A DNA stretch of 64,000 nucleotides from Paucilactobacillus vaccinostercus DSM 20634 (GCF_001436295.1 NZ_AYYY01000030.1:1-64000); one strand, 5' to 3'; shown: positions 27,345 to 35,490, numbered from the stretch's first letter. Notes: a model not told the origin generated them from the sequence alone. A program made the numbers and translations.

Positions 27345-27888
27345 TCACTAATTCCTCCAATACTGACTGTAGGTACTGATCTTGCACCTGCTTAACCTGT
27401 TTCTCATCTAGCGCTTTGACCAAGTACAACGTCTGATGATCTGGAAATTTTCTCACAACATCTACTTTTTGAAATCCGAGTTTTTCATACGCTTTACTCA
27501 ACCAAGGATGTTCGAGTGCCGTTCCCAAACTAACCGCCGGTGCCTGTAATTCTTTTTGAATATAATTTTCAATCACCCAATTGATCAGGTGTTTGGCCCG
27601 CCCCTGGTGTTGATAACGCGGATTAGTGGCCACCCAACCAAGATGAGGGAGTGCAAATGGACCAGGGTTATCAGCCCATGGCAGTCTTACGGACACCGTC
27701 GCAACAAAGTCACCATTCTCTTCAATTACGAAAGTCGGTTTCGTTTTGATATGACTCGCAACCGTTGCCTCTTCAATGGTTGCTGCTCCAAAATGAATTC
27801 CTAATGCAACATCCGCCGCATATGCTTGATGAAGTAGAGCGGTTAGTTTCTTTGCGTCACCCGGATCATTTAATCGTTTAATTGCCAT
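27337..27888 (-). CDS. yxeL: GNAT N-acetyltransferase, YxeL-like
   Basis: 183-residue GNAT enzyme with acetyl-CoA motif HLGWVATNPRYQHQGRAK and the conserved SVRLPWADNPGPFALPHLGW segment. In the B. subtilis pathway YxeL N-acetylates 2SC, which makes it a substrate for C-S cleavage. Lies between two binding-protein genes of the same family, overlapping the downstream one by eight bases. Paralog at 20534-21091. Start ATG has AGAGGG upstream. Confidence 0.87.
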   Translation of the reverse strand: MAIKRLNDPGDAKKLTALLHQAYAADVALGIHFGAATIEEATVASHIKTKPTFVIEENGDFVATVSVRLPWADNPGPFALPHLGWVATNPRYQHQGRAKHLINWVIENYIQKELQAPAVSLGTALEHPWLSKAYEKLGFQKVDVVRKFPDHQTLYLVKALDEKQVKQVQDQYLQSVLEELVND

Positions 27889-27910
27889 GCCTGATTACCC
27901 TCTTTGATTG

Positions 27911-28693
27911 TTATTCTTTTGTTGTATCGTAGCCGTAATATTTCTTAGAAATTTTAGTCAACGTACCGTCTTTACGCATTTTGTTGATTTCTTTTGTAAA
28001 TTGTTTTTGTAATTTTTTTCCATGTGCATCGTCTTTAAATGGTAATGCAATCTTGTTCACCTTAGCCGATCCCTTAACAACCTTCCAATCAAGGCCCTTT
28101 TCCTTAATTGTGGCCTCTAAAATTGGTCGGGTATTCACCATGCCGGAAACATGACCGCTATTGAGGGCTGAGTAAGCCTGATCCCGTGATTCATAGGTTT
28201 TAATAATAATTTTCTTGTCATATTTTTTCAGTGCATCAATATTGTTTGATCCCATCACTGCTGCGACTTTATGACCTTCTAGATCCTTCAGATTCTTAAA
28301 TTTTGATCCCTTTTGCACCGCTACAGCCGTTGCATCATAGCTGTAGACCGATGTGAAGAGGTACTTATCACTACGTTGCTTCGTAATCGCGACATCGTTA
28401 GCCACTGAATCAATCTTGCCATTATCAATCGAACCAAAGAGACCATCAAAATCGGCTGTCACCCATTTAGTTTTATATCCCAACCGCTTAGCCGCCGTAT
28501 TAGCAACATCCACGTCAAAGCCCGTTAACTTGTCATTCTTTTTAAACGACGTTGGAAAACTCGTTCCAGTAGCCCCAAAAGTAACCGTCTTTTTGGATGC
28601 CTGTGCATTTTGTTGTGGCGCCAGCACGAAAAACGCCGTCACTGCTGAAATTCCTAAAATAATTGATCCTAGTCCTAAACGCTTCTTACTCAT
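27911..28693 (-). CDS. polar amino acid substrate-binding protein, YxeM-like, first copy
   Basis: 260-residue secreted binding protein, first gene after T-box leader 4. Hydrophobic N-terminus (LGSIILGISAVTAFFVLA) with a probable AQA/SK cleavage and no lipobox cysteine. FGATGTSFPTSFKKN at the mature start and KKYYGYDTTKE at the end tie it to the copies at 26553-27344 and 19714-20508. The operon therefore carries two receptors for one permease/ATPase. Start ATG has AAGGGG upstream. Confidence 0.87.
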   Translation of the reverse strand: MSKKRLGLGSIILGISAVTAFFVLAPQQNAQASKKTVTFGATGTSFPTSFKKNDKLTGFDVDVANTAAKRLGYKTKWVTADFDGLFGSIDNGKIDSVANDVAITKQRSDKYLFTSVYSYDATAVAVQKGSKFKNLKDLEGHKVAAVMGSNNIDALKKYDKKIIIKTYESRDQAYSALNSGHVSGMVNTRPILEATIKEKGLDWKVVKGSAKVNKIALPFKDDAHGKKLQKQFTKEINKMRKDGTLTKISKKYYGYDTTKE

Positions 28694-28754
28694 TATCCAA
28701 AACCCCTTAATGTTTGATATGTAATTTAGATTGATCCGTGATGACTCACATTTT

Positions 28755-29060
28755 CGACGAAAAAAGGCGCCCCCGTCGCTGTCTATTTCTAGACAAGGAC
28801 GGAAGCGTCTTCCGTGTTACCACCTTAATTCGAATAACCCTCACAAGCTATTCCTTCTCGGGTACTCACTGGCAGTCGAAAAGGACTACTAGTTTCAAAC
28901 CCCAACTCTGTAACGGGAGTACCCGACACCACCTAACTAAATCGCTCGGCAATGAGAACTGCTTATGAGACCATCTTCGATTGCTAACTACTATCATCTC
29001 TCACCAAATGATGACTCTCTGGAAAGCAGTATCACAATTTACTCATCTCTGCGTTCATCT
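28755..29060 (-). promoter_or_regulatory. T-box leader 4 (2SC salvage operon)
   Basis: Core AAGGTGGTAACACGG near 28827-28813, terminator hairpin GACGCTTCCGTCC...GCGACGGGGGCGCC with a six-T run (28811-28757), stem I elements AGTA, CCAGAGAG, TTGGTGAGA and GAAGATGG. Controls the operon from 28693 to 22586. Specifier unresolved. Confidence 0.92.
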
Positions 29061-29083
29061 AAACGTATCAATCTGTTTACGCA

Positions 29084-29112
29084 ATTATTAAGTATTAATT
29101 AGAAAATGTCAA
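29084..29112 (-). promoter_or_regulatory. promoter of the T-box 4 operon
   Basis: Minus strand TTGACA (29112-29107), 17-base spacer, AATAAT (29089-29084; a TAATAA is one base offset). The stretch 29113-29224 up to the end of the PrpD-like gene holds nothing else that I can see, not even a clear terminator. Confidence 0.75.
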
Positions 29113-29224
29113 CAGTTTTTAAGATTATGATGAGTGAATTTTCATAATAAACTTACGAAATGTAAGCTACAAACGTTGATATCACATTGTTTTGGTATTT
29201 GAATTAACATGTTAAAAAATTTTT

Positions 29225-30535
29225 TTATTTTATGGCCTCAACTAGTTGTGAAACCGTTTGATTGGTGCTTCGCACAATTTTTTCTACTTGCGCACTTTGC
29301 GCTCCTATTGCACGTTGTAACTTATCTATAATTTTTTCTTGCGGCAATGGATTGGCGGGTGACCCCAGCGGATCGTCCACCTCAGACACAATCGACGCCC
29401 CATTCACGAATACTTCCAACCTTGCGGGTCGTGAAGTGACTGATCCCTGTGGCAAATCATTGGTTCGTGAAAAAATTTCGATGTCTGTATAAAATTGTGA
29501 CTCAATTGGAAGGGCAGCAAATTTTTGATCATCAACATCCCCGTGGTTCAATACTTGCCACACAATATACTCAATTGAGAACTTTCCCTGCTGTCCAGTT
29601 TGAGGCCGTGGTTGATTAAGTACTCGATCACCATTTTGGGGATAATGAATGACGATTTTTTGACAGTCTTTCCACTGAATTCCTTTTTGCCACAGATCTA
29701 CTGCCGCATCATAGCCAGAAATTGCGGCTGAACAAAATTGGTGCTGCTTAAACCACAGACCTGGTGTTTGGATTTGAGCTGGTTTTAACCAAGTTTGGCG
29801 CCAATTAGTTGCATTAACCTCGAGGTCACCGATAACTTTAAACCAGCCGTTGCGGTTGTTAAATGGATCTTCACTCGTAGTAAGTCCCGCTTGGACAATC
29901 TGATAAGCAGTCACAGCATTGCGAGCTGCTAGTCCTGCATGTAACGGTTTATTATCAGTGCCAGCTTGGAATAACATTCCCGCCGTCTGACTAGCTGCGA
30001 CAGACAAAATCGCCACTGTGTTTTCAACCGATAATCGTTTAAAAATACTAATTGCAGCCGCAGACGCAATACTCCCGATTGTCGCCGTTGAATGCCAGCC
30101 ACTAACTGCATGATGCGGATTGAGTAACCGGCCAAATTGGCCGGCCACCTCGACACCCTGAATGTACGCCCAGAGGAGATCTTCAATTTGGTCTGTCGGT
30201 GCAGCAATCGCAAACAATGCTGAAAAAATCGTCACACTGGGATGCCCACGAAAGTTAGGTTGAACATCATCGTAGTCGAGATAGTGTCCCTGAAACCCAT
30301 TAATCAGTGCGGCCCGTTCGGCTGTGGTTGTCACCGACTGGCTGAGAATTTCAGTGTCGCCACCTTCGATTTTAAGCTGTTCAACCAAGCGTTGAACGGC
30401 TACTTCTCGATCCGCTAGTTTCAAGCTGGCTAGATAATCAATTAAGGCTGATCGGGCAATTTGGAAAAGCTCACCGGAATCTTCAGGTTGAGCTTGATGC
30501 AAAAGCGTTGCGAGTGTTTTGGTTACTGTTGCGAT
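29225..30535 (-). CDS. yxeQ: MmgE/PrpD family protein, YxeQ-like, with no ordinary start codon
   Basis: Family that includes 2-methylcitrate dehydratase and B. subtilis YxeQ, the last gene of the yxe operon. Seen: HYLDYDDVQPNFRGHPSV and the family-typical GWHSTATIGSIASAAA and QAGTDNKPLHAGLAARNA. The best ribosome binding site (GGAGGGG at 30550-30544) is followed at normal distance not by ATG but by ATC (30535); reading from there gives a natural N-terminus (ATVTKTLATLLHQA). The first standard start in frame is TTG at 30502, without a ribosome binding site. The protein body is intact at about 425-436 residues, so it may be weakly expressed or newly inactivated. The role in 2SC breakdown is not established. 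Confidence 0.75.
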   Translation of the reverse strand: MATVTKTLATLLHQAQPEDSGELFQIARSALIDYLASLKLADREVAVQRLVEQLKIEGGDTEILSQSVTTTAERAALINGFQGHYLDYDDVQPNFRGHPSVTIFSALFAIAAPTDQIEDLLWAYIQGVEVAGQFGRLLNPHHAVSGWHSTATIGSIASAAAISIFKRLSVENTVAILSVAASQTAGMLFQAGTDNKPLHAGLAARNAVTAYQIVQAGLTTSEDPFNNRNGWFKVIGDLEVNATNWRQTWLKPAQIQTPGLWFKQHQFCSAAISGYDAAVDLWQKGIQWKDCQKIVIHYPQNGDRVLNQPRPQTGQQGKFSIEYIVWQVLNHGDVDDQKFAALPIESQFYTDIEIFSRTNDLPQGSVTSRPARLEVFVNGASIVSEVDDPLGSPANPLPQEKIIDKLQRAIGAQSAQVEKIVRSTNQTVSQLVEAIK

Positions 30536-30556
30536 AGTTTATCCCCTCCATTAATT

Positions 30557-30896
30557 TTACTGTGGTAATTCAATCCCATACTTTTCACTTAATAGATCGC
30601 CCAAAAATTCAGCTAAGTGTTCATGAGCATATACATTAGTTTCTTCTTCGGCCGCTGGGTTGTAGTTAGTATTAGTGTTCACATCGTACACGTAAGTTTT
30701 GCCAGTCGCATCTTCCACCCATTCAACAGCCGCGACGTCGATACCAGCATGTTGTAAGAATAATTCATATGCTTCTCGCTGACGATTCGGTAACGGGGTG
30801 GTAATTTGAAACTTACTCGATGTTTCGAGCTGTTCATGCCCCTGTCCAATTTGACACTCATCTGCCGGACACAACTGGAACCCATCCGAAACTAAT
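30557..30896 (-). pseudogene. C-terminal remnant of an ATP-grasp ligase gene
   Basis: The frame reads THCVFEL-like residues (CVFELVSDGFQLCPADEC), then TGKTYVYDVNTNTNY, the Asn/Asp metal-binding end of an ATP-grasp domain (RimK/glutamate-ligase-like), and stops after about 110 codons. A complete enzyme has around 300 residues. Reading upstream in frame, similarity stops at once and a TAG follows, so the 5' two thirds are gone. AGGAG plus an ATG does precede it, but that ATG is in the wrong frame and meets TGA after three codons. The only in-frame starts are TTG codons. Lies between T-box 5 and the PrpD-like gene. Confidence 0.75.
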
Positions 30897-30962
30897 TCAA
30901 AAACACATGTATGCTACTCCTCCAGCTTTACTTCTATTCACTCTTTTTCCCACTTAAACCTA

Positions 30963-31245
30963 AAGAATCCCTTCGCCCGCTCTAAATTATTTAGAGCAAG
31001 GACGAAAGGATTCCTTCGTGTTACCACCTTGATTTAAGTAGCTCTCACAAACTACCTCTTAATGAGTACACCATTTCACAATGGAGATACCCTGACTCGG
31101 TAACGAAAGTCTTCTCGTTGTCGTTTTACCAATGTTCAACGACAATTATTTTCATTTAGACCATCTTCAACTCGCACTCATTATGTCTTTCACCAACCGA
31201 TACTTCTCTTCAAAATGTGTGCCAAATTTACTCATCTAAACTAAT
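30963..31245 (-). promoter_or_regulatory. T-box leader 5, apparently degenerate
   Basis: Core AAGGTGGTAACACGAAG near 31032-31016 and stem I elements AGTA, AAGAGAAG, TTGGTGAAA and GAAGATGG are present. The terminator hairpin GAATCCTTTCGTCC...GGGCGAAGGGATTC (31011-30965) is followed only by TTTAGG, without the long T run of leaders 1-4 and 6. No good promoter was found just upstream. The genes it would control are a beheaded gene and one lacking a normal start codon. Confidence 0.8.
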
Positions 31246-31429
31246 TACAATCATAATTTCTCTTAAATTTATCGCTTTTTTGAGTACACAAAAGGATCTC
31301 CAGTCGTTTACTTGTTTTTCAGAACTTTCCCACACAGGAAATCATACACATGTTCACACGATTTCTCCGTAAAAATCCCAGTCAAAAACTAAAGATCCCA
31401 TCTTTTTTCTACTATATTAATAAATTGCT

Positions 31430-32710
31430 TTAGATTTTGCCCAACGCCTGTTCCAAATCATCAATCAAGTCATCTGCATTTTCGATCCCGATTGAAAGAC
31501 GGACAAGGTCTGGCGTGATTCCAGTTAATTTCAGTTCTTCTTCATTTAGTTGTGCGTGTGTCGTTGAAGCAGGATGGATGATCAAGGAATGCGCATCCCC
31601 GACGTTAGCCAACAGTGAGAACAGGTTCAAGTTTTCAATCAGCTTCTTACCAGCTGCTTCGCCACCTTTTAGACCAATCGTGAAGATCGAACCAACCCCC
31701 TTGGGGAAGTACTTGTCAGCTAATGGCTTATACTTGCTACCTTCGAGTTCTGGATAATTGACCCACGCAACCTTGGGATGGTTAGTCAGATATTTGACAA
31801 TCTTGCGCGTATTTTCCACGTGCCGTTCTACCCGCAGCGATAGGCTTTCGAGACCTTGAATCAAGAGGAATGAGTTGAATGGACTGATTGTCCCACCCAA
31901 GTCACGCAACGATTGTGCACGAACCTTGGTCGTGAAGGCTCCACCCTTTAAGGTATTCCAAACTAACCCGTTGTATTGTGGGTCCGGTGTGGTAAAGCCA
32001 GGGTAACGGCCGCTAGCAGCGTAGTCGAACTTACCGTTTTCAACGATCACGCCTCCCATTGTGGTCCCGTGGCCACCGATGAACTTCGTGGCTGAGTGAA
32101 CGACCACGTCAGCACCATGGTCCAATGGTTGTACCAAGTATGGTGAGCCAAAGGTGTTATCGACGATCAAAATCAAGCCGTTATCATGTGCGACCTTAGC
32201 CACGGCCTCAAAATCAATCAGGTTAATACCGGGGTTCCCGATGCTTTCAATGTAGAGGGCCTTAGTCTTGTCATTAATCTCTTTGGCAAAGTTTTGTGGA
32301 TCGTCAGGATCAACGAAGTGGGTGGTAATGCCCAGCTTTTTCAAAGTAACGTTGAAGAGATCGAATGTGCCACCATACAGAGTGCTGGCAGCGACGATTT
32401 CATCCCCTTGATCGGCAATGTTCAAAATCGCGGCTGAGATCGCAGCTGAACCAGTTGCCAAGGCCACACCGGCAGTCCCATTTTCAAGAGCGGCAACCCG
32501 AGCTTCCAATACAGAAGTCGTGGGGTTGGTTAGCCGAGTGTAAATATTGCCGGCATCCGTCAGGGCGAAACGACCAGCGGCTTGCGCGGCATCCTTAAAG
32601 ACGTATGACGTCGTTTGGTAAATTGGAACCGCCCGTGCACCAGTTTCATCAACCGTTTGGCCAGCCGTCACTTGTAAGGTTTCGAAATGTAAATCTTTGT
32701 TTTCACTCAT
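31430..32710 (-). CDS. metY: O-acetylhomoserine (thiol)-lyase / homocysteine synthase
   Basis: 426-residue PLP enzyme of the MetY/CysD type, which joins O-acetylhomoserine with sulfide (or methanethiol) to give homocysteine (or methionine). Seen: [40 protein letters not shown] Lys209 in [11 protein letters not shown], and [10 protein letters not shown] near the C-terminus. Normal length. Start ATG has GGAGG upstream. Transcribed alone from T-box leader 6, with a 20-codon poly-Cys ORF in the leader. A second, different sulfhydrylase is encoded at 13399-14706. Confidence 0.9.
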   Translation of the reverse strand: MSENKDLHFETLQVTAGQTVDETGARAVPIYQTTSYVFKDAAQAAGRFALTDAGNIYTRLTNPTTSVLEARVAALENGTAGVALATGSAAISAAILNIADQGDEIVAASTLYGGTFDLFNVTLKKLGITTHFVDPDDPQNFAKEINDKTKALYIESIGNPGINLIDFEAVAKVAHDNGLILIVDNTFGSPYLVQPLDHGADVVVHSATKFIGGHGTTMGGVIVENGKFDYAASGRYPGFTTPDPQYNGLVWNTLKGGAFTTKVRAQSLRDLGGTISPFNSFLLIQGLESLSLRVERHVENTRKIVKYLTNHPKVAWVNYPELEGSKYKPLADKYFPKGVGSIFTIGLKGGEAAGKKLIENLNLFSLLANVGDAHSLIIHPASTTHAQLNEEELKLTGITPDLVRLSIGIENADDLIDDLEQALGKI

Positions 32711-32800
32711 AATTAAATTCCTCCGTTTTGATTATCGTTGTGTTTGATTTCATTCTTAAATTAAATTCGTTGGGTTTATTGTTTAGGTTGAGCAGATTAA

Positions 32801-32863
32801 TTAGCAACAACACCGTTGCATCTCTGCCAATCCTCCAGCATATTCATAAGATTTCAATTTCAT
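32801..32863 (-). CDS. 20-codon leader peptide ending in three Cys codons
   Basis: ATG at 32863 preceded by AGGAG (spacing nine); the frame runs 20 codons, ending ...EMQRCCC and then TAA. It sits after the T-box 6 terminator and 90 bases upstream of the sulfhydrylase gene on the same transcript. Three Cys codons (TGT TGT TGC) just before the stop are the mark of a cysteine-sensing attenuation peptide. Poly-Cys short ORFs are known as cysteine-responsive attenuators in mycobacteria. No second terminator is obvious between it and the gene, so any control would act through ribosome position, RNA stability or translational coupling. A functional Cys-rich micro-protein is the alternative. Confidence 0.6.
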   Translation of the reverse strand: MKLKSYEYAGGLAEMQRCCC

Positions 32864-32905
32864 CACTACCACGCTCCTACTCGCTTTGGCTGACTAAATT
32901 CCAAT

Positions 32906-33165
32906 AAAAAAGCGTCCCTTACCCGCCAATTATGACAGGTAAGGGACGCATGATCGTGTTACCACCCTTGTTCGTGCACGAATGCACCTCAACGATACCA
33001 TCAGATATCTGGGAAGTTAACGGTTCCTACCGTTCGCCAAGCGTGAACCTGACGACACACTATTCGAGCTCATCTTCACTACGTTGACGATGTCCTTTCA
33101 CACCACCCGGACTCTCTTGCTTCGCCTTCAATAGCTACTCTTCTCGATGCATTGAAATTATTGTC
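32906..33165 (-). promoter_or_regulatory. T-box leader 6 (metY)
   Basis: Core AAGGGTGGTAACACG near 32970-32956, terminator hairpin TGCGTCCCTTACC...GGTAAGGGACGC with a six-T run (32951-32906), and stem I with AGTA followed by CTATT pairing AATAG, AAGAGAG, GGTGGTG and GAAGATG. Triplets in the specifier loop include TGT and TCG; I do not choose. Confidence 0.92.
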
Positions 33166-33181
33166 GTTTGAATTGAAACCA

Positions 33182-33209
33182 ATTCTAATCTAATTTTAAT
33201 TATTGTCAA
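33182..33209 (-). promoter_or_regulatory. promoter of the T-box 6/metY unit
   Basis: Minus strand TTGACA (33209-33204), 16-base spacer, TAGAAT (33187-33182), immediately before stem I. Confidence 0.7.
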
Positions 33210-33298
33210 GCTATTTTTTAATTTTTCTTTTCATCCACTTCTCGCCGCTCCGTTGCTGAAGTTTAACTTTGTGAAAAATAATCAAGTCGTCCGTTGTA

Positions 33299-33407
33299 AT
33301 TGTGAATTCACAATGTGCAAAAAATATTTTTCAGCATTATTTGAATGGCGCTATTTGGCAACGATTACTACCAAACGGGCATTTGTGAACTTGTCACTTT
33401 TTCACAA
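33299..33407 (+). promoter_or_regulatory. candidate Rex-type operators upstream of alsS
   Basis: A perfect 16-bp palindrome ATTGTGAATTCACAAT at 33299-33314, and a TTGTGAA (33383-33389) facing TTCACAA (33401-33407) 11 bases apart just upstream of the alsS promoter. The half site TTGTGAA is the known Rex half site; Rex senses NADH/NAD. Spacing between the halves differs from the standard Rex operator, so this is tentative. Confidence 0.4.
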
Positions 33408-33421
33408 GCAATTTTCGCCCC

Positions 33422-33449
33422 TTGGCAAGTGAAAAATACATGGTATTCT
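33422..33449 (+). promoter_or_regulatory. alsS promoter
   Basis: TTGGCA (33422-33427), 16-base spacer, TATTCT (33444-33449), 35 bases before the alsS start. Confidence 0.55.
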
Positions 33450-33484
33450 ATTTTTAATTACATTTGAATCAAAGGGGAACCATC

Positions 33485-35164
33485 ATGTCAGAAAATAAAC
33501 GTTACGGCGCAGATGCCATTGTTGAAAGTCTCATTAATCACCAAGTTAAATATGTCTTTGGAATTCCGGGTGCCAAAATTGATCGTCTATTTGACCTCCT
33601 AGATCATCCCAAGGACCCTAATTCACCACAAATGATCGTGACTCGTCACGAACAAAATGCTGGTTTTCTGGCCTCCGGAATTGGCCGGATTACCGGCAAG
33701 CCCGGTGTCGTCATCACGACTTCTGGTCCCGGTGCCAGCAACCTAGCGACGCCGGTCGTGACCGCCACGGCAGAAGGAGATCCCATGGTTGCCATCTCTG
33801 GTCAGGTGCAACGTAAAGACCTCTTCCGGTTAACCCACCAAAGCATGGCGAACAAGGAACTTTTCTCCACGATTTCTAAGTACAGTGCCGAAGTTGGCGA
33901 CGCTGAAAATCTCTCCGAAGTCATCGCTAACGCCTTCCAATCGGCCACGCAAGGCAAGCAAGGCGCCGCATTTGTCAGCATTCCACAAGATGTTGATGAT
34001 AGTGTCGTCGACTCACCCGCCCTTGCCCCACTTGCTGAACCAAAGCTTGGTTCAGCGGATAAAGCTTCAATTGCGGAACTAGTACGCCGAATCAAAACGG
34101 CTCAGCTCCCCGTCTTGTTGGTCGGAATGCGGGCTTCATCACCAGAAGTGACCGCCGCAATCCGCAAACTCGTGAAGACAGCTAAAATTCCGGTTGTTGA
34201 AACATTTCAGGGTGCTGGTATCATCTCCGAAGACCTCGAACAAAACTACTTCTTCGGCCGGGTCGGTCTCTTCCGGAATCAACCCGGTGATAAACTTCTG
34301 AAGCACGCCGATCTTGTCGTCACGGTCGGTTATGACGCTATCGAATACGAACCCCGGAACTGGAACGCTGAACAAGATGCCGTGATCACGGTCATCGATA
34401 CAGAAGCACCACAACTGGATAAGCATTTCCAGCCAACAACCGAGCTGATTGGTGATATCGCCGCAACCGTGGATCAACTTGATGAAGAACTGGGCAGTTA
34501 CGAACCTTCAAAGGGGTCACAACACTACCTACAAACACTCCACGAAGAAATTGAAGCCGACCAAAAACAAACACCACCCGCTGGTGTTGGCAACACCAAC
34601 CATCCGTTGGCCGTAATTCAAGCCCTACAGGCCCGGGTCGATAACAAAATGACCGTTTCCGTCGACGTCGGTAGCCACTACATCTGGATGGCTCGTCACT
34701 TCCGGAGCTACGAACCACGCCACTTACTTTTCAGTAATGGTATGCAAACGCTCGGCGTTGCTTTGCCATGGTCCATCTCAGCCGCACTTCTACGGCCCAA
34801 CGCTAAATCCGTTTCCGTTTCCGGTGACGCCGGCTTCCTCTTTACCGGTCAAGAACTTGAAACGGCGGTCCGGCTAGGACTCAACACCGTCCACATTATC
34901 TGGAACGATGGCTACTATGACATGGTGAAGTTCCAAGAAGAAATGAAATACGGTCGTAATGCCGCCGTTACCTTTGGCCCCGTGGACTACGTGAAGTACG
35001 CTGAAAGCTTTGGCGCAACTGGCTTACGCGTTGAAACACCCGATCAGCTTGAAGACGTCCTCGACCAAGCCTTCAGTACAAGCGGCCCCATCGTTGTCGA
35101 CATTCCGATCGACTACTCTCACAACCCAGAATTGGGTAAAACACTCTTACCCGATCAATTCTAA
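33485..35164 (+). CDS. alsS: acetolactate synthase, catabolic type
   Basis: 559-residue thiamine-diphosphate enzyme that condenses two pyruvates to 2-acetolactate for the acetoin/butanediol route. Seen: the catalytic Glu in VTRHEQNA, the TPP/Mg motif GDAGFLFTGQELETA followed by WNDGYYD, and no FAD-specific regulatory partner gene nearby, as expected for AlsS rather than IlvBN. The ATG at 33485 has AAAGGGG upstream; the frame's TTG seven codons earlier lies before that site. No alsD is adjacent. Single-gene unit with its own promoter and terminator. Confidence 0.93.
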   Translation: MSENKRYGADAIVESLINHQVKYVFGIPGAKIDRLFDLLDHPKDPNSPQMIVTRHEQNAGFLASGIGRITGKPGVVITTSGPGASNLATPVVTATAEGDPMVAISGQVQRKDLFRLTHQSMANKELFSTISKYSAEVGDAENLSEVIANAFQSATQGKQGAAFVSIPQDVDDSVVDSPALAPLAEPKLGSADKASIAELVRRIKTAQLPVLLVGMRASSPEVTAAIRKLVKTAKIPVVETFQGAGIISEDLEQNYFFGRVGLFRNQPGDKLLKHADLVVTVGYDAIEYEPRNWNAEQDAVITVIDTEAPQLDKHFQPTTELIGDIAATVDQLDEELGSYEPSKGSQHYLQTLHEEIEADQKQTPPAGVGNTNHPLAVIQALQARVDNKMTVSVDVGSHYIWMARHFRSYEPRHLLFSNGMQTLGVALPWSISAALLRPNAKSVSVSGDAGFLFTGQELETAVRLGLNTVHIIWNDGYYDMVKFQEEMKYGRNAAVTFGPVDYVKYAESFGATGLRVETPDQLEDVLDQAFSTSGPIVVDIPIDYSHNPELGKTLLPDQF

Positions 35165-35171
35165 TTCATTC

Positions 35172-35219
35172 AAAAAGTACCGGTCATGATCCGTCAAAGA
35201 TTATCGCCGGTACTTTTTC
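35172..35219 (+). terminator. alsS terminator
   Basis: Hairpin AAAAAGTACCGG...CCGGTACTTTTT with a T run, starting seven bases after the stop codon. Confidence 0.85.
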
Positions 35220-35490
35220 GTTAGTGTCGATGCTGAGTCACATCATCACTTGTGACTCCCACAAACTGCTGGCAAATTTGCATCAAAGTACACATTCTCT
35301 CATTTTTCATTTGTCAGTATCACGTCTACTATCACCGTTACAGGTAACTAAATTTAAATTAAATTAAAAAACACTCACCATTTTCTCAAACTTCTATTCC
35401 CAACCACTACCGCAATGCTTATACTGGGGTTAAGCGCTTTTACCACGCACCGGTCACGCCGGTTAACACTTGGAAAGAAGGATTTTTTGC

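Noticed and set aside
29113-29224. Terminator for the PrpD-like gene
   Set aside because: No hairpin with a T run could be found between its stop codon and the T-box 4 promoter.
30888-30896. Single-base frameshift at the T run to restore the ATP-grasp ORF from its upstream ATG
   Set aside because: Removing one T would give an open frame, but residues of the real protein continue upstream in the existing frame past that ATG until a stop, so a beheading deletion explains it better than a frameshift.
15960-33180. Assignment of Cys, Met or Ser specifiers to the T-box leaders
   Set aside because: Candidate triplets (TGC in leader 2, AGC in 4, TGT or TCG in 6) did not fall at the same structural position when I paired the stems by hand.
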